This document shows positions 54,796 through 64,000 of a DNA stretch of 64,000 bases, piece after piece. The DNA is from Muscardinus avellanarius. Its lineage: Eukaryota > Chordata > Mammalia > Rodentia > Gliridae. The first letter of the stretch is position 1. Every line of letters starts with the position of its first letter. The translations under genes and the position numbers were made by a program. The stretch covers positions 34,998,331-35,062,330 of the forward strand of contig OY726563.1 in NCBI GenBank assembly GCA_963383645.1. The letters run 5' to 3'. The notes under the pieces were generated by a model that was not told the origin of the DNA, searched no databases, and worked only from the letters and a program-made list of their open reading frames with translations.

Positions 54796-54991
54796 ATTTT
54801 GTGTGTGTGTGTGGTACTGAGGATAGAAACCAGAGGATTTCTACCTCCAGGCTCTACCCCCAGAACCATTCTTATTGTTTTATTTGGAAACAGAGTCTTG
54901 CTAAAGTGCTGAGGCTGGCTTCGAACCTGCGATCCTCCTGTCTCAGCCTCCCAAATACTAGGATTACAAGCATGTGCCACCATGCCCAGCT
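54796..54991 (-). mobile_element. B1-dID SINE, stack copy 2
   Basis: Tail (GT)n. Right-side target TCAACCATACATTTT at 54992-55006. The linker is different from copies 1 and 3. Confidence 0.9.
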
Positions 54992-55006
54992 TCAACCATA
55001 CATTTT

Positions 55007-55228
55007 ATTTATTTCTTTATTTTGGTGGTACTGGGGGTGGAACCCAGAAGCTTCCTACCTCCGGGCTATACTCCCAGACCTATTTTTTTAAATATTTATT
55101 TGGAAACAGCGTCTCACTAAATTGCTAAGAGCCTCACTAAGTAGCTGAGGTTGGCTTTGAACCTGTGTGATCCTCCTGTCTCAGACTCCCAAGTGTGGGG
55201 ATTACAAGTGTGTGTCATCATGCCCAGC
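55007..55228 (-). mobile_element. B1-dID SINE, stack copy 3
   Basis: Intermediate subtype (CTCCGGGCTATACTCCCAGA). Right-side target TCAACCATACATTTT at 55229-55243, identical to its left one. Confidence 0.9.
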
Positions 55229-55449
55229 TCAACCATACATTTTAAATTCAGCATATTTAAATAGAAACAAGGTCACACATTGAATGACTGATAAAACTGT
55301 TGTGACCAAAGGCACAAAGAAACCTATCCCCATATTTCCCCTAGGAGCAATGGTTCAGTATTTCTTCCAGTGTTTAGGAAACATTATTGAACATAACTAC
55401 TGCAAGTAAAAAGAATCAACTGTGCTTGTGTGTATTTATATTATGTAAT

Positions 55450-56033
55450 GTACAGCCATCCCTTGGAATCTGTGAGAGATTAGTTCTAGGAACCCTTGTG
55501 GATACTGAATTCCACAGATACTCAAATTTCTTGTATAAAAGAGCAAAACGTCTGCATATAACCTATAATATACTCTCGTATATTTAAAATAACCTCTACT
55601 TATAATACCTAATACAATTAAACTCTATATAAGTAATTGTTATACTGTATTGTTTGAGGAATAATAACAAGAAAAAGGTTTATACATGTTTAGAACAGGT
55701 AAAATACATTTCTGACCAGGCGTGGTGGCATGTGCTTGTAATCTGAATACTTGGGAGGCTTAGATAGGAGGATTGCAGAGTAAAGGCCAGGTTCAGCAAC
55801 TTTGTGAATCTCTAAACGATCTAGTGAGATCCTGTTTCAAAACAAAAAATACAAAGGGGTAGGGGTACAGCTCAGAGATGAAGTGGTTCAATTCCTATTA
55901 CCACAAAAAAGGGATCTGGGTTCAATTCCCCATACCACAAAATTATAAAAAAAAATACTTCTGAATATTTTTGATCTGTGACTGGTTGAATCCATGAATG
56001 CAAAACTTGGAGACAAAGAAGGCTGACCATGTA
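55450..56033 (+). mobile_element. MER2 DNA transposon with a SINE inside
   Basis: Left end ACAGCCATCCCTTGGAATCT, then TCTGCATATAACCTATAATA, TGTTATACTGTATTGTTTGA, and right end AAGAAGGCTGACCATGTA. TA flanks both ends. It is split by the SINE at 55716-55952. Confidence 0.8.
55716..55952 (+). mobile_element. B1-dID SINE with duplicated 3' end
   Basis: Box-B-like end occurs twice (GGTTCAATTCCTATTACCAC and GGTTCAATTCCCCATACCAC). AAATACATTTCTGA before and AAATACTTCTGA after. Confidence 0.85.
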
Positions 56034-56131
56034 TTCATAATATGTAATATAATGTTGTGCATATTGTTGCACTTATAATAAATATGTTACATGTTATAAA
56101 TTATATGTATAATATGATATCACATATTATA

Positions 56132-56334
56132 CCTTTTTTGGTGCTGGGGATTAAACCCAGGGGAGTTCTACCTCTGAGCTACACCCCAGCCCTATTTTAT
56201 TTTTTATTTTGAAACAAAATCTCACTAGGTTGCTGAGAGTCTTACTACCTTTTTGAGGTTGTCCTCTAACCTGCGATCCTCCTGTGTTGGCCTTCTAAGT
56301 ATTGGAGTTTCAAGTGTGCACCACCATACCCGGC
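56132..56334 (-). mobile_element. B1-dID SINE
   Basis: CACATATTATA before and CACATTATATA after. Antisense dimer, older. Confidence 0.85.
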
Positions 56335-56679
56335 TACACATTATATATTAAGAGCTTAATATGTGCCCGCCATTGGTCCTTAGTAAATAACTGGTGAATG
56401 ATATAAGAAAAATGACAAACTAGGAATTAAGCCATTGATTATATTATCACAGCACAGAATTTTACATTAAAATTTTGAAAAGTCATGGTGCTTCTAGATA
56501 TTTCTGTACCCATTTTCTGATTCTGTAACTTTGTATTGCTTTCTCTATAGTTCCGATGTTCAGAATACAGGTACATTTGTAGTGGGTAGGTTAAAAAAGA
56601 AGATATAATGACAACAATAGCAGTGAAAATAAATTTTGAAAACTACACTATAGACATATGTAAATTTATAAAAATATTC
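56335..56679. other. No gene or repeat recognised
   Basis: AT-rich intron. Confidence 0.4.
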
Positions 56680-56893
56680 GAGCATGGTGTTATATGCCTG
56701 TAATCCCAGTACTGGGGAGACTGAGACAGAAGAATTACAGGCTCAAGGCCATACTCAGCAACTTAGCAAAACTTTCCACAACATAGTGAGCTCCTGTTTC
56801 AAAACAAAAAATTAAAAGGGCTGGGGGTATTATTGCTTGGAGGTAGAATACCCATGTCCAATATCTAGAACTACAAAAATAAATAAATAAACA
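56680..56893 (+). mobile_element. B1-dID SINE, diverged
   Basis: GAGCATGGTGTTATATGCCT to an (AAAT)n tail. The right half carries an insertion (GGGGGTATTATTGCTTGG). Confidence 0.8.
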
Positions 56894-57638
56894 AACTTAA
56901 TAAAGTTAACAATGGCATTTTCCCCTCTATTTCAACACTATATAATTTAGTCATTGCCACCAAAGATTTTATACATATCATTTAACAATATGGATCCTTC
57001 TCTGTCTTGCTGTTGCTTTGTGGTAGTGACAGGGACTCAGAGGTACTATCCTAACAATTTTTTTCTCTTTAATACTTCTGATATCCACTCTCACATCCAA
57101 AACATACACTTTCATACACAGACCACAGTAGGTTGCTTCAGGTACAGTGACTAAACCAAAAGAAAAATTTGCCTACTCACTGCTAAAGGATCACACATGA
57201 AGTGGTAAATTATTAAAATAAAAGTCTCAGGAACTACTGCCTAAACGTTAAGAATTAAAGACCTGACAAATTAATTAAGCTCCGTACAATAGTGATCATT
57301 TCTTGAAAAGAAAAGAGGAAGGCTTATTTGAAAAAGTTAGCAATGGATCTCCAATAACCTAACAGAATAAGTCGTGTTCACCTGTCAAAGCTGAGTAATT
57401 CAGAGTTAAGACTAGCATTTACTAACTCAGTAGTTATATTGGCATAATTAGTACCTCTGTCAAACCTTAATAGTTCATTGAAAAGTTTAGTAGACCGTGG
57501 TTTAGATTTCACATAGCGTGCTATCTTCTGGTCTGAGTCTACATATGATATATTCATTTTTCACTACATTTAAGAGAGAACTATAGATCACATACAGCAA
57601 TCTCTGCTCAAAGCAAAGGTTCTAAAAAATTTGAACAT

Positions 57639-57639
<1 letters not shown>
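56894..57639. other. No gene or repeat recognised
   Basis: Unassigned intron of about 750 bp. Confidence 0.45.

Positions 57640-57686
<47 letters not shown>
57640..57686 (+). repeat. (GT)n microsatellite
   Basis: About 23 GT units. Confidence 0.95.
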
Positions 57687-57690
<4 letters not shown>

Positions 57691-57805
57691 AGTGTCAGAG
57701 TTAGAGCCAACATAGAGGAATTTGTTAACTCATATATGATGGAGCATAGAACAAGGAGAATTGCTAAGAAAAGATAAAAATATTTTTGTTACATAACAAA
57801 TAGGA

Positions 57806-57905
57806 AGGAGTACTTGGGAGGCTGAGATAGGAGAGATGCAGGTTCAAGGCCAGCCTCAGCAACTTAGCAAGACCCTGTTTCAAAACAAAAAGAAAAAAGA
57901 AAAGA
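57806..57905 (+). mobile_element. B1-like monomer, 5'-truncated
   Basis: Starts at GTACTTGGGAGGCTGAGAT and ends in an A-rich tail. AAATAGGAAGGAG / AAATAAGGAGAG borders suggest a target duplication. Confidence 0.75.
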
Positions 57906-58089
57906 AATAAGGAGAGTAGATACAAACAGAAAAAATGAATCAGAAAATATATGAAGAACTATAAAATAAGCACATTGCAAAAGTAAGACCTCTGACTTGG
58001 TTTTGCATGTTTAGGCCCTCTGAGCTAAATAGAGAAAAAATTTTTCACAAAAGATACTGAAGCAGTAACATTTAAACAAATTCTATTGA

Positions 58090-58292
58090 GCCGGGCGTGG
58101 TGGTGCATGCTTGTAATCCCAGTGTTTGGGAGGCTGAGACAGGAAGATCACGGTTTGCTGACAGCCTCAACTATTTAGTGAGGAACTTTGCAACTGAATA
58201 AGACCCTGTTTCAAGATGAAGAATAAAAAATAGGGCTGAGGCTGCAGCTCGGAGGTAGTATGACCCTGGGTTCCATCCTCAATACCTAAAAA
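58090..58292 (+). mobile_element. B1-dID SINE
   Basis: TTCTATTGA before, ATCTATTGATA after. Complete dimer with several CpGs retained. Confidence 0.9.
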
Positions 58293-58379
58293 AAAATCTA
58301 TTGATAATTAAACATTTTGTCATGTTCACCTTCTTTTCTCCAATGGAAATAGGACAAATAATTGAAAAAAAGACTTATA

Positions 58380-58612
58380 AAGCACACTTGTAATCCTAGT
58401 ACGTGGTAGGCTAAGATGAGAAGATTGCAGGTTCAAGACCAGGCTCAGCAACTTAGCAAGACTCTCAGCAACCCAATGAGACCTTGTTTCAAAAACAAAC
58501 AAAATGAAATAAAATAGGACTTGAGGTGTAGTTCAGAGGTAGAATGCCCCTGTGTTTAATCCCTAGAATGCCCCTGTGTTTAATCCCTACTACCACAAAT
58601 ATAAACAAATAA
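58380..58612 (+). mobile_element. B1-dID SINE with 24-bp internal tandem duplication
   Basis: The unit AGAATGCCCCTGTGTTTAAT plus CCCT occurs at 58541-58564 and 58565-58588 without differences. Confidence 0.9.
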
Positions 58613-59237
58613 ATAAATAGAGCAATTCTTGCCCTTAACGAACTCCCAATCTAGCACAGTGCTGTTGGTATATATAAATAATTTCAATATAGGACTAAGT
58701 ATTGAAATGGTATTTTTATTAGCTGTGGATAGGAAGGTGATCAGAGAAGGCCTCTATGATAGACAGGAACACCTGGAAGGGCTTGAAATGATGAATACGG
58801 GATTATGGAGGGGGTCAGAAAGAGAAAGGATTCCAGAGATGGGCAACACCATATGCATTGGCCAAGAGCCAAGTCAAAATACAATGTGTGCTAGCTGGGT
58901 ACTCTGAGCTATTTGTACTGTTGGCCTGAAAAACTTGAGGGTGAGAAAGGTTGTAATAGGAGGAGACCAAAGATCATTGTGACAGAAGAGTAGAGGAGTA
59001 TGTGGGGGGCAGTCAGGGAGTTACAACATTTGCCCAAGCAGGAGGTGAGAGAGACCTGAACCAGTACAGAAGAGACAGCTGACAGACACTTAAGTAAAAA
59101 AAAAAAAAAGACAAAACATTGTAGCAAATGATTATCTAGGGGGTGGTTGGGAATGAGTTGAAAAAATACAAATTCTGGCAGCAGTTATTGAATAAATAAT
59201 AGTAATACCATCAAATGAAAGAAACTACAGGATTAAG
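58613..59237. other. No gene seen
   Basis: 58629-58907 has a 92-codon open frame without a recognised domain. 58690-58890 (TGGATAGGAAGGTGATCAGA, GGGTCAGAAAGAGAAAGGAT) looks like an ancient repeat of the kind seen at 16.6-17.8 kb, without a firm name. Confidence 0.4.
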
Positions 59238-59249
59238 AACTGGTAGATG

Positions 59250-59458
59250 AGCCTGGTGTGGCGCATGCGTATAATTCCTGTATTTGGGAAACTGAGACAG
59301 GAAGACTGCAAGTTCAAGGCCAGCTTCAGCAACGTAGTGAGACTCTCAGAAACCTAGTGAGACCCTGTTTCCAAATAAAAAAACAAAAAGGACCAGGGGT
59401 AGAGCTCAGAGGTAGAAGGCTCCTGGGTTCAATCCCCAACACCAGACACACAAAAAAT
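59250..59458 (+). mobile_element. B1-dID SINE with 12-bp target duplication
   Basis: AACTGGTAGATG at 59238-59249 and 59459-59470, identical although the body is of the older type. Confidence 0.9.
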
Positions 59459-59470
59459 AACTGGTAGATG

Positions 59471-59975
59471 GGTGAAAGCAACACATGTGTGTATCTGAAA
59501 ATGTTGTTTTCCATGAAATACCTGAGCAGATTTAGAGAGGGTAGAAAGGAGTATAAAATTTAAAGAAGGAGTAAAGTTAACATGTGCATAATGATGGAAG
59601 ACGTCAACTACCATTTATTAATATACCATGTGCCAAGCATACTGCTAAGAACTTTGCATAGATTCTCTCATTATTTATTATCATAGTGAATATAATATTA
59701 GCCTCATGGAACAGAATAAGAAATCAAGACTAAGGCTGGCTAGAGACTGGAGCCTTCACATGAAATCCTAAAATCTAGGCTCTTATTTTCTATACTGTCC
59801 AGGATGCACAAGTGGACAGGATATAGCAGAAGCTATGATTTCAAATGAGAACATTAAAGAGTATGGAGGACAAAGCCCCCAAAACCTTGACCATATTCCC
59901 CAACTTCTCCCCCAGGGACAGCTAGAAACAACACTATGGAAAGACTACCAGAAGCTCAGTAAGGAAAAAAAAAAA
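59471..59975. other. No gene or clear repeat seen
   Basis: ATTTATTAATATACCATGTG and CCAAGCATACTGCTAAGAAC around 59615-59655 recall MIR/L2-type ancient repeats (weak). Confidence 0.35.
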
Positions 59976-60190
59976 AGCTGGGCATGGTGGCGCACGCTTG
60001 TAATCCCAGCATTTGGGAGGTAGACACTGGAGGATAGTGGTTCACGGACAGCCTCAGCTACTTAGCAAGGCACTGCACAACTCAATGAGACCCTATTTCA
60101 AAAATAAAAAAGGAACAAAATATAGGGCTGGGGGTGTAGCTCAGAGGTGCAATGCCCCTTGGTTCTACTCCCAGTACTGCAAAAAAAAAA
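59976..60190 (+). mobile_element. B1-dID SINE
   Basis: Complete; starts AGCTGGGCATGGTGGCGCAC. The tail expands into the next repeat. Confidence 0.9.
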
Positions 60191-60277
60191 AGAAAAGAAA
60201 AGAAAGAAGAAAGAAAAGAAAAGATGAAGGAAAAAAAAGAAAAGAAAAGAAAAAAGAAGAGAAGAGAAAAGAAAGGA
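60180..60277 (+). repeat. (AAAAG)n purine tract
   Basis: About 95 bp of AAAAG and AAAGG variants with no pyrimidine except one T. Confidence 0.9.
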
Positions 60278-62180
60278 ACAAGGGCCAAGACAAGCTCTTA
60301 GAGCACAGTATCTTCAAGGAATACAAACATAGACCAAATGCCTAGTAGGGTCTGCCCTAGACAGGCACACAGGGGTTCCCCCATTCCACTCAAGTCTAAG
60401 CCAAGCAAAGCATCATTTTCACTTTTAAGTTAAGAGCTGGACATTCTCATCTTGTTGTTTTAAATACATTTCCTTTAGACCTATATATCAGAAACTGGCC
60501 CGATGGAAATATTTAACAGAGAAACAACATTTGGGGAACCTGCTCCTGACCTTTCCTCCTCCTTTTCTACTAGTGCTCATGAATGTAATTACTTATAACT
60601 AGTACTCACATTATTACAATTGTCAAATTCTCTGTGCATAATCCAGTCTTTGTAAACGAAACTAATAATTATGGAAGTCTGGAAGTATAAAATTACATTG
60701 TAAATCATATCTTTAAAGGGATGTGTTCTTTTAATATGCCACCAGCATAGATTGTTTTCCAAATGCTACATTATCCTATAATAATATTGTTGTAAGCCAT
60801 TAATCACACCTCTGCATCTATAGGTGGGAAAGGCTAACATAGGACTCTGAAGCTGCTATCTTCATACCAGATTCTTTTCAGTGATACTCTGTGGAATGCT
60901 GTTAACATCTTCTTTTTTAGAACCATGTTCTAAGGACCTCCATAACTAGCTAAACCTACTTCTAAATTAAATAAAATTAACTATCTATTTAAATTAAGTA
61001 ACTTCTCAAAATCTCCTAAAGCCAGCAACACTCCTTTCTCTGTTATTCATTTTAGTTACATCCAGCTTATGCAACATTTATATTACTGTAACACAGAAAG
61101 AAAAAATGTAATTAGCTAACACTCTAAATTGGGGTTTTCCAAATTGGCATCTTGTGGGTCCTTAAAGAATTAAAATTTTTTTCTGTCAAACAAGTAAGCT
61201 TGGGAAATACCATATAACATACCTACCCTGTGCTCCTCACATTCATATGACACATTAGTAGCTTAGTCTCGTGGTTAAGAAATGAGCATCTCTCCTTTGC
61301 TCTACTCCACCCATCTCATCTATGGAATACTTACTAATCCTAAGTAAAAGCTCTCTGGACATGATCATCTGATTCTTATTATTTACAATGATGAACAATA
61401 CAAACAATGAAATTCTAACGGCTAAGAACAACTCAGATCGTAAGCAACTTTTTTTTCTGTAACAAATATTCTCCTACCCAAACATAGCATATAAATTGTT
61501 GATTACTTTTGGGGGATAACTGAATTTTTTGCTTAGCAAAGTATGGAAAAGATTTAAATATGCAATTTAAGTGTCTATTCATTAATACTCCCCAAAGTAA
61601 TTTACTTTCTTTTACAATGGTTAATATAAGCATATTCAGCAGGCAATAATGCAACCTCTGGTCTTTTAACCAAAAAACACTTAACACAAAGGCAAAGCAT
61701 GCAAAGGAAATAACCATTTACACCCAATTACCCAGCTCAGTGCAGGGCAGCAGAAAATAGGTTTTGAATCATAATTGTAGTAATCAGTTTCTAGGTCTAA
61801 AGAAGTAGATGATCTGGAAAATAATTGCTTTAGGGGAAAAATCTGAAAAGAGTACAGTGTATGCAATTTAGGCAAGATAGTAAAATCAAATATTGAAACA
61901 CTTAGGGAAATTTTAAAGTTAGGCAAAGAAACCAAAGTTTAAAAGAGTATACAAGTTAGTAATGCTCACTTGTAACCAGTTCTAAGGACAGGCCAGCCTT
62001 TGAGTGTTCATCAAATGACTTCTATTTAATCAATAGGCCAATCAGTAGAGTGTGGAGGACAAGAAGAGAAAGAGCCCATCGTCCTCAAACTGTATGAAAG
62101 TGAACTTTCTCCTCTTCCTTGTTCCTATCACAGTTGAAGTCAACCCTTTATTTCCTTCCAGTAGCCTAGCCAAAAATTAA
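60278..62180. other. Longest SINE-free stretch; no gene seen
   Basis: About 1.9 kb of intron without a recognised mobile element. An open frame of 94 codons on the - strand (61433-61717) has no domain. Could include conserved noncoding sequence; not testable here. Confidence 0.45.
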
Positions 62181-62455
62181 TGTGGCCATTCTTTTTTATA
62201 TACTTTTATTGGTACATTGTAATTAGAGACATCATGTTGAAGTCTAGAGTGATAGGGATATACATGCACACAACTTTGGGAGCATTTCCCTCTGGGTCTC
62301 ATCCCCATCCTTCCTTCCCTGTACAAATCTTTGAGATTGGCACTGGTAATTTTATATACATACATAGCATTATTTCAACTGTTACCTTCTTTATGTCTCT
62401 ACCCATTCTTGACCCCTTTCATTCACAATCCAAATTCATTAGGAAATGCTCTTGA
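62181..62455 (-). mobile_element. Possible old L1 3' end, antisense
   Basis: ATACTTTTATTGGTACATTG, ATACATGCACACAACTTTGG and CATCCCCATCCTTCCTTCCC parallel the reverse complement of the local L1 3' end but are more diverged. Confidence 0.45.
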
Positions 62456-62464
62456 CTCTGTGTT

Positions 62465-63640
62465 GCTGAGATCTATCCTTTCATTTGTTTTAAGAAAATT
62501 TGCAACTGATTGTTGGAGCAGTTCTATCAAAGCTGAATTAAAATCTTCATCAGATAATGCCAATATCCAATTCAACTCCCTAATGGAGTCATTGAATGTC
62601 TTTTCTCATTCAAGTTGTGTTTTTTCCTGGTGTTTGGTATGACCAGTGCTCTTTAAAAATTACTGCATCCTGGATATTGTGGTTATTGTTAGGAGACTCA
62701 TCATCATAGGATCTTCTATTTTAGCAGGCAGTCATCCTATTTAGGTTTAGTGTGTAGGTTTTAGACTTTTGTGGGCTTTAGTTCCAATGGCAGTTTAGCT
62801 TTCTGAACTCTCACAAAACTATTTTCGTCTGCCTCATTCTTTTGGTGCTGGTGGGGCTCCCACTCAATCTCTGCTGATGTTATTTGTAGGGATGAAAGGT
62901 ATTTCCCAGGGATGCTTGCTATTTATCATCGGGCAACATTGAAGGAGAAGGCTCAGAAGCCACTAAGCCTAGGTCGCCTTAAGCTGTGGTGTGGAGGGCA
63001 AGGGAACACAGGACTGCTACTTACAGAAGACACCACCTCCTAGAGCAAATAGAAAGCAGAGGTGAGGGTAGTGTAGGCTTTGCTGTTGGCAGATCAGGCC
63101 ACAGGGACCTGGATTGTGATACAGAGCCTGAAATGGCCAGGTTTTTGCCACTACTGCTACTGACAGATCAGACTACTTGCAGGGGCTTCAGTTGTGGAGC
63201 AAAGGTTTGGAGGACCAGGGACATTTCTGTTCCTGCTGGTGATCTGACCGCTCCCTTGAGCCCAGTGGAGAGCAGCAGGGAGAACTGCCAACTGGGTCTC
63301 TGGCTTCTCCTTTCTTGGTCCTTTCACCAAAGAAAGCAAACTGTGATTTGTTTTCTGAGTTCACTGATGATTCTGAGTTGTAGGCCTCTCTGGTATCAAG
63401 TCCAGGAATAAATGAGAAGTAAAAAGAAAAGCGAGTACACTTGCTTTTGTTGCCATTAGCCTCAAATGCAGAGGTTCCTAACTGTTCCACCATCTTCATT
63501 CCAACTTTCGTAATACTTTTCTTGCTATTCATTGAATAATTTTCAGGGTATTTAGGTGTATTTATGGGGGGCAGACAGAAAAGTGAGTCTGCCGTCTTGA
63601 TCTGGAAATGGAAGTCTGCGCTAGTGTTAGGAACTGATTC
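62465..63640 (-). mobile_element. Old L1M/HAL1-like element, antisense
   Basis: TTCTCATTCAAGTTGTGTTT, TACTGCATCCTGGATATTGT, GGAGACTCATCATCATAGGA and, further on, AACTGTTCCACCATCTTCAT and GCCGTCTTGATCTGGAAATG are consistent with a reverse-complement old L1. Open frames inside (62986-63411 +, 63188-63643 -) are not gene-like. Confidence 0.5.
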
Positions 63641-64000
63641 CACTCAAGACTGGGGATAAGCTATAGCTCTTTTGGTATCAGTGTACCCTGATTTTAAAAA
63701 ATTATAGCCATTAAACTCATCAAGTACATAATTAGTCTTCCATGAGTCCTGGCTCAGAAATTTAGGGTCTCACTTTCCCAATCTTTTGGGGCTTGAGGAA
63801 TATCAAAATAGCCAAAGCATACTAGAATAGAAGTTCCTTTCTGTTGTCTCCATAGACATGTGGGCACACACCTGCAAACACACACATACATCCACATTCT
63901 CACTCACCCTGAAGCTTTCTTGAGTTGAAAAGTAGATCCAAGATGCCACAGTTTATTTAGCATATTTCAGTCATGAAACATTGTTAGGAAATGATGTTCT
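63641..64000. other. No gene or repeat recognised
   Basis: Intron to the edge of the window; CA-rich patch at 63860-63900. Confidence 0.4.

Larger units (their letters stand above)
54112..55428 (+). mobile_element. Tigger-type DNA transposon remnant, interrupted by three SINEs
   Basis: GTGAATTCGCCTACTTACTA and ATCCATATAGCGGTAAAAAA form the 5' part. TTTCGCTGTTTAAGATGGTC through CACAAAAAGGCTGTGATGTG corresponds to the start of the pogo-like transposase reading frame, now frameshifted. After the SINEs it resumes with ACTGTTGTGACCAAAGGCAC and TTTCCCCTAGGAGCAATGGT, and ends AAGAATCAACTGTGC. The middle of the transposase gene is missing, so this is a nonautonomous internal-deletion form. Confidence 0.8.
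43170..64000 (-). other. CASK: CASK intron 1 (3' portion, continues beyond window)
   Basis: This is the sequence upstream of exon 2 in the sense of CASK transcription. Exon 1 (about residues 1-20), the promoter and any CpG island are not present in the remaining 20.8 kb, so intron 1 extends beyond the window. Confidence 0.85.

Noticed and set aside
60082..60345. Lysine/arginine-rich and phenylalanine-rich frames on the two strands
   Set aside because: Products of the (AAAAG)n tract and adjoining SINE.
62986..63643. Overlapping 141- and 151-codon frames on opposite strands
   Set aside because: They lie in a stretch that reads as antisense old L1; the frames do not match any family I know and overlap each other almost completely.

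Overview
This window is rodent genomic DNA, almost certainly from a squirrel (Sciuridae) or a close relative. The main evidence is a very dense, still-young population of dimeric SINEs with a 7SL/B1-like left half and a tRNA/ID-like right half (the B1-dID, or squirrel STRID, type). Rodent-type ID elements, MaLR LTRs and a local L1 lineage with a recognisable 3' end fit this. I count roughly 63 B1-dID copies or fragments, about 45 on the + strand and 18 on the - strand. I made this count by eye.

The only host coding sequence I can support is one 113-bp exon on the - strand at 43057-43169. It encodes residues 21-57 of the MAGUK scaffold kinase CASK (start of the CaMK-like domain) and has good splice sites on both sides. 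The whole window therefore reads as the interior of CASK on the X chromosome: 43170-64000 is the 3' part of intron 1, and 1-43056 is the 5' part of intron 2. The first exon, the third exon and the promoter lie outside.

Layout of intron 2, read along the + strand: a MER2 DNA transposon and HAL1/L1M debris (1-6200); a knot of nested SINEs with long TTTC, GAAA, GAA and GTA tracts (6464-7308); a repeat-poor stretch (7838-9440); a SINE-carrying inverted duplication (10.1-11.1 kb); a mosaic of old sense L1 ORF2 and 3'UTR pieces (11.9-15.85 kb); LTR remnants (15.9-20.2 kb); a zone of stacked and rearranged insertions (21.2-23.7 kb); more SINEs, MER2 and an LTR-like stretch holding a 39-bp-arm palindrome (25.9-27.5 kb); nested SINEs (29.2-29.8 kb); a long antisense L1M (30.8-34.66 kb); an antisense MaLR provirus about 2.6 kb long (34.67-37.3 kb); then quieter intron up to the exon. 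Layout of intron 1: unique intron with microsatellites (43.2-47.1 kb), two LTRs (47.1-48.2 kb), HAL1 (48.6-49.96 kb), a composite L1/HAL1-type element with perfect target-site duplications (51.39-53.93 kb), a Tigger remnant holding three SINEs stacked at one site (54.1-55.4 kb), a second complete MER2 (55.45-56.03 kb), SINEs, a quiet stretch (60.3-62.2 kb) and an antisense old L1M (62.5-63.6 kb).

I found no undescribed gene system, CRISPR, tRNA gene or rRNA. The interesting content is how the DNA was assembled: repeated reuse of the same L1-endonuclease site, template-switch patches, inverted duplications, and a retrotransposon in which ORF1 and a 3' end flank inverted fossil L1 sequence. Repeat family names come from recognising consensus motifs by eye; no database search was run.
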